Of a stretch of 64,000 nucleotides of DNA, positions 34,003-48,000 are shown piece after piece. Source of the stretch: Hirudinaria manillensis (Eukaryota; Annelida; Clitellata; Hirudinida; Hirudinidae); assembly GCA_034509925.1 (NCBI GenBank), contig CM067526.1, positions 6,307,501-6,371,500 on the forward strand, in the 5' to 3' direction. The stretch's first letter is position 1; the number at the start of each line of letters is the position of its first letter. The position numbers and the translations under genes are program-made. Under the pieces are notes generated by a model. The model was not told the DNA's origin. It saw nothing but the letters and a program-made list of their open reading frames with translations, and ran no database searches.

Positions 34003-34008
34003 AATAAA
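34003..34008 (+). terminator. Poly(A) signal of array gene I
   Basis: AATAAA, 52 bases after the stop codon. Confidence 0.6.
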
Positions 34009-34205
34009 TCCTTTATAAGACATTGATTTGGTGATTCATTTTTTTAATAAATTAAAATCTAGCAATGTGTCAAAATATTGTTTATAATCGTTCTGAAGGG
34101 GCTTGAGCAGCACATCGCTTAGTTGTTTATTCTGACACGTAATTATTTTGCTACAACCGGCAAAAGCCAATCGACCAGCATAAACAGTAAATAAGCGCAG
34201 TTATT

Positions 34206-36405
34206 ATGGATGATGCTGTCGTTGAAGATGAATTCGATAATTTGCAGAATATGGAAGAGATACGCAACAAAGATCCTGTTCTCTTAACGTCAAGCGTTTC
34301 GTCAAGTAATTGTTTTTTTTTCCTCTCTGGAATTCTGTTTGTTGTAAGGGTTGGATGGATTTTTGGTCATAACATTAATTCAATTTAAATCAGTTTCATT
34401 TGGCATTCCGCCAGATAAGACGTCATTTCTTAAGAGTTGAAAACGAAAGTTCATACATTCTAGTTGTTAAGAGTCCGCTATATATAAATACAAACTACAC
34501 TTTTAAAGCTTTGCGAATGCTCTACGAAACTTTGGGTAAATCTTATTTGTATTCTGGATATATTTAAAAAAAAAGATAATTTGGACATTTACCTTAATTA
34601 AAAGTCAAGAAAATGCCCTCACCTGCATTCCATAATATATAATAATAATGCAGAATACAAATAATGCAGAGTACAAATAAGATCGATAATAATAGATTTG
34701 TCTTTTAGAGTCTTTTAGAATATCAGAATGATGTTTCTCAATAAATTTTATTTTTACAAAAATTGGAGTGCATAAATGCATTTTTATTTTCCAGTTGGCA
34801 CCTTCCTTCAAACCTATGGATGGTATTTGTTGTTTGTTGTGGTAATCCTTTGTTATATCTATAACAAGTACAAGGCAAAGTTACAGAATTTATTGGGAAG
34901 AAAGAGGTCTGATGTCACTGAACACAGATACGGTATGAGTGAACGAAGCTTTCCATCGACTGTATTTAATTCTTTATCTTATGCTCGGTTTGCTTTAAAA
35001 TATTATTATTATCATTGTTATTATCATTATCCGACGTAACAAGACAATTTATCTGGATTATTTTAGAAACAATTACGTTATATCAACATTATATGATAAA
35101 ATTTAAAAAAAATAGAACATATCATAACATATAAAATCATAAATCATAACATATAAATTTACATAGCTGTTTTTTGTATCTACACAAATTGTATTGTTTC
35201 TTTCAATAACTGCTTATCCTAGTAGAATATAAAATTTGTCAAAATGGTTGAGAAATGCTTTAAAACATTTCATTCCAAACATTCAAATGACACCCACAAC
35301 CCCTCGTGTTTTGATCCGTGAAATATGACGACACGATTAAGTTAAAGAAAGTACTACCCTGTCTACAGATAACGAAGAGATTCAAAGGAAACACGAGGCC
35401 ATGGAGGAAGCCAGGAGAAGACTTCAGGAAAGATATTCGATGGATGCCGTGAGACACAAAGAGGAAGAGGAAGCCGTAAGTCATGCTTTTTAATTAAATC
35501 CATAGTGAGATGATGGTTTTATTTTGTTGCTTTGTGGCTAACCAGCAGTGAATAAGATACCAGTGCTGATGATAGAAATTTAGTTCATTTAGAAATGCAA
35601 TGAGTTAAGCATTTCCAGGATGTATTTATTGCCTTACATTCTTCATTTTTTATTATTAATTTGTTACTAATTTCCTCCAATAATGTTGAAATCTTGTGAC
35701 ATGAACTTAGAAAGAAGAAGAAAAGAGAAGGGACAGGATAGCTGATTGGGAGAGGCACAAGGAAGGCAGGGGTTATAGGTCGAAAACAAAATTTGTGAGC
35801 GTAGATTATAATTTCACTTTTTATTCAAACCGATTATTTCATCATTTTTTATAACTTTAGGATCACAAAAATAATATTTCTTGAAATGCCAAAATTTCTA
35901 AAGGTCGCTTTGGTAATTGATAATGGTATTTTATATTATTTTAATAATATAATAATTTACTTTTATAATATAACAGTTATTAATGTTAATATATTTTAAC
36001 GTTTTTTTTTATATTTATATGTTGTAATTTATTTTTCAGAGGGATGGATCATCATCTGAGCCATCATCATCATCTATAACTGGCCAATCTAAAAAGAGAA
36101 TCTATAGGACTGATGGTAAATAAGATATTCTTTTCGCACTTGACCTTTTGGCACGTATGGATACGTTAAGTCAAACAATGATTTATTTGGCTTTATCACT
36201 GATTTTGGGGAATTTAAACGAGAAGTGATGTTAAAAAAGATTTTATTAAATCTATTTTTTGCTTTGGGATAAACAAGGATTTTATTTCCCAATAATTGGA
36301 CCTGCACGATTTGTTGCAGATTACAATCCTCTGACCGGATCGTCAGGGGGAAGTTCTTACAGACCACCACCGAGACGCGGAGGAGGAGGAGGAGGATGAG
36401 GTTAA
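34206..36405 (+). CDS. SELENOS: Selenoprotein S (VIMP), UGA read as selenocysteine, 6 exons
   Basis: Exons 34206-34305, 34795-34932, 35369-35475, 35711-35794, 36040-36115, 36320-36405; 196 residues (human 189). Residues 42-58 (GWYLLFVVVILCYIYNK) form the single ER membrane anchor. Residues 80-145 are a charged helix with the p97/VCP-interacting region (EAMEEARRRLQERY) and EEEKRRDRIADWERHKEGRG, which aligns with vertebrate SELENOS. The end reads RRGGGGGG-Sec-Gly-stop: TGA at 36397-36399, GGT, TAA at 36403-36405, the same penultimate Sec-Gly arrangement as vertebrates. A SECIS element lies in the 3' UTR. SELENOS links Derlin and p97 at the ER during retrotranslocation of misfolded proteins. A gene finder would stop at the TGA and lose two residues including the functional one. 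Confidence 0.95.
36397..36399 (+). other. SELENOS: Selenocysteine-encoding UGA codon
   Basis: In-frame TGA after six GGA (Gly) codons, followed by GGT and the true stop TAA. The position, second to last residue, matches the family. The downstream SECIS supports recoding. Confidence 0.9.
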
Positions 36406-36425
36406 GCTGCAGGAAATGATGCAAG

Positions 36426-36656
36426 GTCAGTTATTACATTTTATTCTAAGTACTATGAGCTTTTTTGAGCCCATCTCAGTTGAATAATTAATAGAAAAAT
36501 TTGTCTTTATTAACCATGCTATCTTTGAAGGCATCTTTAAAAAAAGAAATATATGTAAAATATAAAATGATTTGATGTTTTGTGGGAATAATGTGGTAAG
36601 TCAATTCCTGTGGAATGCACCAAGTTCAACTTTCAGTTCTCTGCCTCTCATTGCAG
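36426..36656 (+). other. SELENOS: Probable intron in the SELENOS 3' UTR
   Basis: Donor CAAG|GTCAGT at 36426 and acceptor CTCATTGCAG ending at 36656 bracket AT-rich sequence. Removal brings the SECIS to about 140 nucleotides from the UGA in the mature mRNA. Confidence 0.6.
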
Positions 36657-36761
36657 ACACATCCGTCTTGAATCGTTACCTGCAGCAAACTTCGAACCAT
36701 CTGCCCGATGCTGCCGCGAGTGACGTCGACGCTTCTGCAAATTTTTTTGTGGATTCGAACG

Positions 36762-36827
36762 ACCGCTCGAATGAAGTTGAACTTGCAAATGGTTCCCGCC
36801 AACACGTTCCACTGATGAAAGCAGCAT
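36762..36827 (+). promoter_or_regulatory. SELENOS: Type-2 SECIS element
   Basis: The quartet is ATGA (36771-36774) opposite GAT (36814-36816). Helix II pairs AGTTGAACTTG (36775-36785) with CACGTTCCACT (36803-36813), 9 of 11 pairs with two T/C mismatches. The apical bulge has CAAA (36786-36789), then a mini-helix TGG/CCA around TTCCCG, which makes it type 2. Below the quartet, CCGCT and AGCAG give a short helix I across an internal loop. All obligatory SECIS parts (ATGA, unpaired AA, GA) are present at the right spacing. It recruits SBP2 and EFSec to decode UGA. Confidence 0.85.
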
Positions 36828-36909
36828 TTGGGCTCTTTACAGAAATATTCGAGGTCATTAAAAATCAAGCAAAATGACTTTACCATTCGGTCATTCGTTT
36901 GTTTTAACC

Positions 36910-36915
36910 AATAAA
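36910..36915 (+). terminator. SELENOS: SELENOS poly(A) signal
   Basis: AATAAA about 90 bases beyond the SECIS, placing that element inside the transcript. Confidence 0.75.
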
Positions 36916-36920
36916 CATCA

Positions 36921-39073
36921 AGTGTCTTTCGTAATTAGCCAAAGCCTCTATTTCAGTTAAATCACCATAAATGCCATGCTTTTCCTTGAAAAGCACCAGA
37001 TGACTGGCTCAGAAGTGCAAACCGACACTAATTCAAAACTTATCTATCTACTTCTCATCACCACATGGGCATATCCCACTTCAAAAACACATTGAGGTCA
37101 TTCAGCCCATGAGTGACTCTCGCATTCACTCAACGTTTAAACCCTCCAGGCCAGGTGACTGAGCTATGCTAGGACATCAGGTTCCATTTGAGGTCACCCA
37201 CTTTTGGAGGCATGGCACTCTTGTGCCAAGTCCGACTGAAGAGGGGCGAATGCCTCAAGAATCAAAAACTCCTGAATGCACCAAGTTCAACTTTCAACCC
37301 TTTGCACAGAATTTTGAAACAAGAACCCAAATATTAAGTTAGTTTGATACTAACTTCAACTGGACCATGGAAAAGCTGCAGAATAAAAGAACAAAGAACT
37401 AAATTAGTTATTTTTGAAAAAAAATGAGGCAAGGATAAATTTTATTTTGAGTAATGGTATCAGTTGCAGACAAGGATCTCCCAAAAGACAACACATAGCC
37501 AATGACCCACCAATTCTTGAGCAAAGTACTAGCTAATTTGACTTGTAATTTTCCGATAACAATTTGTTAATGTAGGAAGAAATGTGATTAGAATGTAATT
37601 CAATGAGAATTTTGATTATCAAAGATCTTGCAAACATGGTGACAACTGACAAAATAACCTCAAAAGCAGACATATAAAGCTAAAGGAAATGCCCTCTATT
37701 GCAATGTTAATGAAATGCTCAACACCCACACAACATCGAACTTTAGTTAACTGTGCAACATGATGAATGGCTAGCTAGATCTAAAACAGACTAACTCCAC
37801 AATTAGATGGCTAGAATCTTAAAAAGATGTACAAAATTTAAAGCCAAAGGATGAACTAGGGTGGAAATTTGGAAAAGCGAGATATAAAAATATCGATTCG
37901 ACGACACGACATTAAGACTAGTCACTGATGTCAAAATAGGAACTAGATGTGATTTAGAATGAACCCTTCTTAAAATGTAAGGAGTGTAAAAATATTCTTA
38001 CAAACAAACATAGCCTGCTGAAACTATGAACATCACAGATGATGTTTCACTTACAAAAGCATATTGAGCTCCACAATGGCATTGCAAACAGATGAAACAA
38101 TGAACACTGTAGCAGGAAAACAATTCCAATTGTCGACAATTCTTGAAACCAAAATTATAATTGATATAAAAAAAATATGACGTCGCAAAGAGGTCCACAT
38201 TTTTAGCCGTCGGAGTGGAGACGAAGGACCGTTTGACTCTCTAGAAAGATACAAAATGTATATGAAACGACGTGGTACGAAAGTTTTTGGGAGAAGAACA
38301 TCGATTAAGCTGACAGACAACATCAAGTTAGAAATTAGTTACTGAGATAAACAATAAGACATTCATGACATCAATAGGTTAATGAATAGAAAATCAGATG
38401 AGCTCAAACGATGGAAATTTAAGAAATCAAATTAGAATGTCTGCATCTGCCAACAACAGATGACGGTGCAAACTTGGGAACCAAATCAAATGCTTAATAA
38501 ACAAAGTTTCACCCACAACCACGACTTCAATAAAAACATTCCAACCACCACCACCACGTCTCAAAACAGCATTTTTGTGCATTTCCAAAATATCAAAGTT
38601 AATGGTGAAGTGAAAGAAGCAACAAAGCAGTGCTCTGTGGAAATGTGCAAAATTAGTCAAAGATCAACGAAAAGAAATGCTGCACCAAAACCAGGAAGCA
38701 TAATAATATTAATAATAACAATAATAATAATAATTGTTTTGACGCTCTCAAATCCAATTAAAATTCATTATGTCATCATGTCTATTCTCAAGGAGCTTGG
38801 AATCTTTGCCAAGAGATGTCCACTTCTTCAGGCCTTTGCACTCAGTTGACTGAAGTTCCTATGATGATGATGAACTCATAGGATTACAAACAGCATTTTA
38901 AAGCAAAGTACAAACACTGCACAAACTTCGAGCAGGTTGCAAATATTTTACAAATAAGTGATGACCACACCTTATTCAAAAGCTGCACTACATAACTATG
39001 CAAGTTTGCTTAAATTCTATTAATAAGATAAGACTCAATACAAGATAAAATAAGACATGACATGACATAAACA
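36921..39073. other. Convergent intergenic region between SELENOS and Lgl
   Basis: About 2.1 kb including the unannotated 3' UTR of Lgl. I see no exon chain. Short frames around 38427-38849 have no domain and no splice support. Confidence 0.6.
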
Positions 39074-42000
39074 TTAAGACTGACCGTCCCCTCCTGGATT
39101 TCCATCCTGAAAGTTGGATTCGATGCAAGTCGACGAGGTCTCCTTGACGACCGTCTTAGTTTCGGTGCTGGTTCCGTGGGGGTCCGTGATGGTGTGCAGG
39201 GTGGTCTTGATGATCATCTTGTTCTCCACGATGTCGTGGCTGGTCATCACCATCACGGTGTCTTCGTCTCCTTCCCCGAGGTGGCACTTGACGCTGTCCT
39301 CCAAGAGTTCGTCCGAAGACTCGTTCTGGATGGTGGTGGTGGTAGTGGTCGTCGTAGAATACTTCTTCACGTCCAAGATGATCTCCTGAGGCTTCTTCTT
39401 CTCCCCTTCCTCTGTCAAACCTCCGCCGACAAATGTTGTTGTTGTCGTCGTCGTCGTTTCACCTTCTCCAGAGCCTTCGGCATCGGATTTCGTTGCCGGC
39501 TCGGCGGTCTTTTCCGCATCGTCGCACCGCTCCGGTTTCTCGGGTTCGTTTTTGGCCACTCCCTCTTCGGTGACCGCCTTGGCGGACTCGTGTGCCGGAG
39601 AAGTTTCCCCCTCTTGGACCACCACGACCACTTCAGACTCCTGGACGGGAGCTGCCTCTTCGCTGGCAGGAGGAATTCTCATGCCCTCCTTCAATGGCAG
39701 AGAAGATTGAGGCAGGGCCCTATAAACTGTTGATAGAGAAAATGAAGCCAGCTCCTCTTCAGATGATCTGTAAACCGCTACTCCGTTGCTCAAAAACCAG
39801 CGCTGTCCAATCAGGTCGCTAAAACGTGGCAGGAAAATATTACCTTAAACCGACGTCCAAACTCAACTCATCTTAGAGAAACCATACGATTCAACTTCTC
39901 GCTCACCAATCAGAGGTTGCAAGTTGGATGGCAGGAATCTTGACTTGAAACTTGAGCGAAGGCAAACTGATGATGGACACGTCGCCTGCACTGGTTATGC
40001 ACACCATTGCGTTTTCAGAATACGTATCATCTGATCGAACGAACACCCATTAATTTCTGGTAATTAATTAATTAATTTTCGAAATCTTTCAAAAAATGAC
40101 AAAACAACACCCGATTTGTTTCTGAAGTTCTGGACGGTCACTGCACAGATGCGCCCTTCGTCTCGATTCTTGAACAACTTGTGCTTATTCTGGGCCTTCA
40201 GACCAGGAAGAGAGAATATCTGCGCAACGAAACGGCTCGGCAGTTAAAAGACGGCCGAGGAAATAAATCAAAAGTAGAAAAAAAAAATCAAACCTTGATT
40301 TGTTCCCACGAACATACTACGAGGCGATGACCCTGAGCCGGGGCGTCGGCCGCTTGGCCATTGGTTCCTTCGACGAGTGGACCGCCCACTTGCTTTCCGC
40401 TCTCGTCGATGACAAGAAGGTTGCACACAGGTGCCCCGTGCTTTAAGTGAATTTCTTTGGCTGAACATAACAAGGAGTAAAAAAATATTTACAATAAACA
40501 AACACTTAAATCGCGGTAAATAAATCAAAATACGGTGCCCTACCGAGGACAGCAGAAACCTCCTCCTGATCCCTGTTCGTGCCTCGAGGCACGACCATCT
40601 GGTAAGCGAATATCTTTCCGTCACTGAGTCCAACCCATAAGGTAGGAGTGGTGGCATTGTTTGCTTTATAAAATAGAAACAAATACTAATTAGTCTTCAT
40701 TTCGTCGACTTGTTATTTATTCCTCGTCAGACGGGACGAACACGATTTAATGACGACTCGAAATGGCTTACAGCGACTCAGGCAGGTGCCGATCAGCTTG
40801 ATGCAGGAAACGCTGCTACTCGAGGTGATGGCAGATTTGGAAGGGGTGGATGTAACATCGAAAGTGACTCCTTCCCTCTTCAGAGTGGAGCCCCTGCTCT
40901 GGGGCTCGGCCGGAGCTTCCTCTTGCTTCTTGTTCTCGACGTTCTTTTCATTCTCTTCGCCTGATCCTCCGTTTGCAGGTTTTTCTTCCGATTTCACTTC
41001 CGCATTTTCTCCGTCCTCTGTTTCTTTTTTGATGGTCGTCGTCGTTGTTGATACGTTCGTGGTGGTGGTTATCGTGGTAATCACCTCAGACTTCTTAGAA
41101 GGAGTCGCTTGATCGATTCTGAAGTTTAAAAATATGCTTCACAATCACAGAAGCAAAATCACATGTATGATAAATAATATAAATAATAATAATGATGGAG
41201 TCGCCCACTTGTGTTCTTTTATTTCCTGCGAGAGGACCTTAACACTTTCTCCAGTTTCCTGTTGATCTCCTTTTTCTTCTTCCTTCCGTCCGATCTTTTC
41301 CTTGTCATCTTCGACTCCGTTCACCACCTTCTCTTCTGCATCCTTCTTCGTCTCCTCTTCTGCAACTTCGGGCGTCTTTTCCGGAACTTCGACTGCGGCA
41401 TCCTCTGCTTTTTCTGCCTTTTGGGGAGTGGTTGGATCCTCTGGCGACTTGGACGAGGCAGGCTTCTTCTTGATGCTCCTTATTGATTCTCTTAGCGACT
41501 GCTGGAAGGATCTGCTTCTGGAGACAGACCCCCTCGCACCTAAAAACATAATTAACTCATTGGCTACAATAAGTACATAATTGGTTTTTAATTGGTGTTT
41601 GCAATGCATCAACTTCTTCCTTGTTAACAATCAACACTCGTGTTTAAGGTGCAAAATCTTCGTTCACATGCAGAATAAAATTCTCAAATTGCAAACCTGT
41701 CGCAGTAGTGCATTTACTGATGACAACTTTCTTCTTCAAATAATCAAAAAGGACAAATCCATTGGATGTTCCTATGGCCACCCTAAAATTATTGACAAAT
41801 TGATCACTAACCTGAAACAAATATCCATACCTAACCATTTGTCTAGCATAATAACCATAAATTAAGATGTTGAGGTTACAGATGCCACTCAGCAAAAACC
41901 ACTGCTATATTAGCATCAACAAATTATACAATTAGAAGAAATTATCCGACTCACAACTGCCAATCGGATCTTAGAGCCAGATCGGAACAAGGATGGATGC

Positions 42001-45000
42001 CGTCGACTTGAAGGACGCAAGAAATGCTCAAAAGACCGAAATCCAGCACTCGATCCTCCGCGACTTTGTTCTTGAGGAGCAGACTCTCGGAATGGAGTCC
42101 CTTGCCGAGCAGGTCCACGAAGACCGCCTCGTTAGGAAGGCTTTTGTTGTCCTGATTATCGAGACTGGTCAACAACACCTGTCCACTAGCTCCGCCAACA
42201 GCCAACACTCCAGTGTCCGGACAGAACGCGATCTTCATTACCGACAATTTCGGGTCGTCGTACTTCGGGGAAAAATAGGTGACCTGCGAACATCGATCAA
42301 AATTGAAAATTAAAATAATGCAAAAAGACACCACTAATTCTCTGAAAACACTAATTGTGGGAGTCTTCCACAAATTTCAAGGTCGACAAATTCATAGCCA
42401 CGATGCAAGATTATTCCGATTACCTTTCTGAATGGTGGCCAGGTGTCATCCGTCAATTCAGACTGACTCTCTTCAATCCATTTGCCAGAATTCTCAAAGA
42501 CATCACCGGTGGACCAAGCAAAAATCTTCTTTAACCCGTTCGAACCAGATTGCCAGAACACCACATCTCCATTCTCGTGCCTATTCGGTAGCAACAACAT
42601 CTCTGAAGTTGGCAAAGAATTAAAGCCGGCCACGTCAAAGTTTCTTACTTACCCAGTCAGAACTAAATCAGAATTATCCTTCTCTGTGGAGGTAACTTGT
42701 CCACCTTTCAATGTCCAATCCTTATCGAACATCGTATTGGTTTTAGTAACATTTAAATTGTTATCTTAATTAAATTAATTAACCTTAAGGCCATTTTTTG
42801 CAGCTTTCCTCCTCACGAAGTCAATTTTGATCCAAATATTCTGGGGCACAGAAGGGTAGTGAACCAAACAAGAGACGGGGCTGCTGTGAACACGTGAAAC
42901 TTGAACCGGGTTCAGCAGAGGCCACTCTTCTGAGGCAAGATCGACAACTACCAACTCCTCCAGAGTTAAGATGAGCAAAGTATGTGGGTTGTCAAAGGCT
43001 GGAATCATTCAACAATCATTCAACTAAAACTTTATCCAATAGCTTGAGGTCACCAAATGCTCACCGCTGGGGTCCTCTTTCTCGTCAGCTTCGCACAACA
43101 CCAAGAAATCAACCAGACGTGACTTGAGATCAAAAACCACGTGTTTGCTGGAATGCATAACCGTGACCGTGCTCTTTTCCCCAAAATTGGATTTGGGCAT
43201 CCCCCCACTGAATACCAGGAATGGCGACTTGCTACAACACACATAATTGTGTGAAAATAAAGCTAACAATTGCAAGAGATGGCATGAGAAATATTTTTGC
43301 AAAACCTGTTCTTGGAAGTACTCTTGGTGATAATCTTTGAGATTTCCTTGCATGCAAAAGGTCCTGAAAGATGGACATACTAATGAGTCTGCATCAAAAT
43401 ACATCACTTCAAGGTTGTCTTGCTCACCATATGGAGTGGTTGCATTCTCCACATGTTTCAAAATGTTCTCCACATTCCAGGTCATGTGACTGCCATCAGC
43501 ATGAGAAGTCACTATTTCTGCACCACATCTGTCGAAGGAAGCCCACTCCAAAGGCTAAAAAGGTCAACAGTCACAGATTATAATCAAATCTCAACAGAAC
43601 ATAATATGTTAGTAAATGAAACATGAATACATGTTCAATAACAAATAGCTTTATTTGCATTAATCCACTAAAGTGCATCTCAAACCATTCCACATTCCAA
43701 TCAAATTACCAAACAATCTGCCACATTCCAATGTGAACATCAACATTCAATCTCACTTGATTTGTTCCAAAACATCTTTCTGCTCTCCTGTCCTTCCCAT
43801 TCCAACAGATCATGATACCCTCTTGATAGCCAATCAGGAACTGGAATTAAGTTCGGTTTAGGCAACAGGTGCCGAAGTTAGAATACTAATGACGGCCCCT
43901 CGTTAAATGGCATAGGTTGCTTAATTTAATAACAATAATTAACAGTTGACAAGAAAATAATTGCAAGTAACTCACGCAATTGTCAGAAGAAGGCTGAGGA
44001 GCTATAATTTTGATGGTGGTAATTTTTGACTTTTGCTCTTCAGAAGCTCTTAAAAGAACAAAAATGTTGCGTTGTTAAAAATTACAGGAAACTGAACAAG
44101 CAAAGGAAACAAAACAAGTAAAAAGACAAAACAGAAAGGACTTGAAAATAACAATTCGTCCTCGAGATTCCACAAATTGATTGAAAACTCAGCAACATTC
44201 ATTTATAATAAAATCCTTGTTTTTTCCCCCCAAATTTCTTTTTAAGGTGTGGGAAAGTGTTAGGGTTTGGTAAATGATGCACCAAGGAAGTTCAAGATAA
44301 GAAAAAGTTAAAACAAGAGCTAATGAGAGCTCAATTATAATTGCTAATTATCACAAAGCTCTCTCTATTTCCACAACTTAAGAACACATCCTAAGATATC
44401 ACAATTAATTTGGGCTTCCAACACAATCTTCCGGTTAGCCGATATCATCATTAATTAAATTAAAACAGAACAAAACTCCTTATATTATTCTTATTAGTTT
44501 TCAAATTATTATTATTATTATTATTTTTCTGACAAATTATCTGGGCCAGTCAAGGACTTTGACCTCTGTAGCCTCCTTCCTCTGGCAATCAAAAGCAGAA
44601 GGCTTACTCAGAGCACTAAGTTGATTAAAGTTGAATTTTAGCTGACAATCACAGCAATGGCAAACTAGTCATCAAGAATTTCAGAATTTAAACTTTCAGA
44701 ATTTATTACATTGTGATCCATTAACATCAGACTTTATGCTTCAAATGTGAGCAAGATTAATAGATAATCCACAGAAATAATACGATGTTTTGAGCATACA
44801 ATTTGAAGATACAAATAAAATTCCTGAGCTATTCCACAGAACTATCAGTTTGAGAAGGCACAGGAGGCCAGACTACAAAGTCAGCCAGGTTTAGAGAGGT
44901 GGATTACTACTGCAAAGGGGGAAGTGTGCTGCAAGCAGTTGACTGGTCTAATGCTGCATTAAGACTGATAAACTCTTATGGAGGACTGGATTGGAATGCT

Positions 45001-48000
45001 AATTAGGGCAAGTCATAAAGGCATAAGTTTTTATCAACCCCCTTGCTTTACAAGCTCCCATAATTTTACTGAGCGTCTCATCAACAACCTTGGAAGGCAT
45101 TCACCATGGTTTGAATTACAATCAGTTATTTTGCATAAAAGCTTAAGAATAAAGAGATTGCAGATGTTTAGTCATCACGTGCCCATGATTTATAACAGTG
45201 GTTTATTATCGTCATCACGACCATTATTACAATAGGTTGCATTAGAAACCACTGGTCATCTTTTTTAACCTCCACTTATTTTCATTTAGAACAAAGTAAA
45301 CAAATTAAATTTTCAAAATTCGTGCCATGTCCTTAGCCACAACTTAGAGTCGATCTTTAAAATGTTCATTAGCTTTTTAAAAATGTCAACATTTACTTAA
45401 CATGCAAAGAAAATAACTGCCAACAAACTTCCATTCCAAACCAATCATCTGGGATGGTTGTACTTAATTATATGTTAATTAGAATAGATGCCCATAAATA
45501 GACACCCTTATTAATACAAAATTCAGAATTCCTAAAATTATTTCAACAATTTTAATTCTATCAATATTTTCTAACAATTAAATTCCACCCAATGTTTGTG
45601 ATAAGAAGATTTATGAATCCTTACATGATATTTAAAAAGCAATTTTCCTCATAATACCAGCAAAAAAACAACAAAATCCAAGAAAAATGCAAATCATTGA
45701 GTTGAAATATATATAAAAAAAGTATTTATATGAATATTTATTACAAACATATTTTATATTTATTATTAATATATGTGAAGAGCCAAGTGCCCGTCTTAGA
45801 AAACATGCACTTACTGCTACTTAAAAAACTTAAAAAAGACTTGAGATCCCATTAAAGTTACTTGTCAGGTGGGTTGTGTTAAATGATATCAAATTATATT
45901 TAATGATATAAAATGTAAATGCAAGAATAAAGTTACTTTAAGATCTACATCCTCTTCCAAAGCATGGGCACATTAGGCATAATAAACATTAGAAAGTCTT
46001 GGAACTATAATCATCAAGATAAAGGCGAACCTCCATAAAAAAGACATCGGCAAGAATTTGCTTATTATTTTACATCTCCACCTTTTGTGCAGGATTTTCT
46101 TAGGAAAATTAAATTATTTAATAACCACCAGGCAAAAACCATTCTTAGCAGTCTTTATGGATGACCTCTTAAACTAAATTATTGCATGGCATGCATATTC
46201 AAGAAATGAGAATGCCTTTTTCTTAGTAAATTACTCAAACTTAAGTAGCAATAATAAGCTTGCAGTAACATATTTTCATTTCATTTGGAGTGCTTTATTT
46301 AAACAAAACTCCTACTTGCAAAGGGTGAATGTATTGGACCTAATTATAATAAATAACAACAGAAATTCATGTAAATGATACTGCTAAATAATAATAATAA
46401 TAATAATAATAATAATCATCATCATCCTTATCAAAGCAAAGCCATTACAAAGACTCTCAGCAGAACTGGCACAGATTCAAAAAGACTAATTAATGCCACA
46501 AAAACCAATTAATAAGATTTGTAAATGAACCCACATCTTGAGTAGTTCTTCCTGCTTGATGGCTTCCTCTTCACGAAGCTGGAAAGCCCCAACATCAAGG
46601 ACGTGAATGTCTCCCTTCACATTGGCTGAGAAAAGTAGGTCAGCAGAGTTCAGTGTCAAGCAGGCAACCCACTTTTCTATCTTCTCACTATGAGAAAAGA
46701 TCACAGTGCAACATATGAAATGAAAATGTCTGAAAGAAATAATCTTAAACACCAGTGAAGATAAAGTGTGACATCGAGTAATGCAATAATTTTCCAAATT
46801 ATTGTGGTTTCTCAACTAATTTTAAAGCAATTATAAATTTGAAACTTTAAGTAATTATGCCACATTGAAATATTGTCATCAATTTAAATGAAAACTCCCA
46901 TTTCTGGTATCTTAGTCTGCAAAAATTGAGAACAGATGGGACATCACTAGCCATGGACTTTACATCACTTTCTCAGAAAATTAATTGCATAATAACCACC
47001 AGGAAAAACCCATTTTTTATCATCATCAACTCAAACTAGCTGCTTGGTAGCCTATCACACTAATTAAAACCATGTTTTTTTATGAAAACAATTAACTAAT
47101 GCAATTAACTGGCAATTAATTAAATAAATTATAATCGTGTTAAGTTATACATAAACTCAAAATGTCAATATTGCATTTTATTTCAAAATATAAATCATAC
47201 TGCAATTAATCTACAGTCATTATTGCATCTCGGGCCAAACCTGCCATAATCTGGTATTCACCATTGCAGGGTTAAACCTAACTTATTCTGAGCAGCTAAT
47301 ATCAAATTATCTGACCAATTGTTTTACAAATGCATCTTAATCATTGTGACAATTATAAAAAATGGGACATCATGAAAAAGACCAATTACTTGTCATGTGG
47401 TGTGAAAGTGGCAACTGTGGTAAGGATAGGATATCCATCTGCAGTGACATTCATTTCCCACTTGTAGATGGATCTGTCCTTACTTAGGGTGATCAATCTG
47501 GCCTGTTTTGATTGACAAAGAATTTCACACAAATAACTTTGATAAGAAAAAGGTTATTGTTGAAATAAATAGTGGGGAGTTCTAGTAAGTTCTCCATGTC
47601 TCAAAAATCAAACCAGGACTGCATTAAATATTTGATAAAAGGAATGAGACAAATAGCAACTACAGATATCCATCAACATACCAGCAATTAATATTCTCAA
47701 CTGATATTAAATTTAACCAAGATGGCCAAGTGATCACTTAACTTACTACAGAATAGTTGGCCTTCAACGATTAGAAACAAGCAATCATACAGCTCTTCGC
47801 AATCATCATCATAAGATCGTGCATGAATAAGCTTACATGAACAAGCCTACCCTGAGTAATCACGATAACAGCTGTTTACACATTTAACCACATGCACACA
47901 CAAACAAAAGCAGACACTTTTACAAACATATATTGCACAGAATCTTCAAAACACGCTCATAGGTTCTGCTCACAGGTTCTGCAATTGTCACCATCATTAC

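Noticed and set aside
36397..36399. TGA as an ordinary stop or a truncating mutation of SELENOS
   Set aside because: It is in the family's conserved Sec position, followed by Gly and a normal stop, with a SECIS downstream.
36572..36877. 101-codon plus-strand frame after SEL-S
   Set aside because: It spans a 3' splice site and the SECIS element; the region is SELENOS 3' UTR.
39114..41580. Plus-strand frames of up to 185 codons in the Lgl 3' half
   Set aside because: Antisense shadows of verified Lgl exons.
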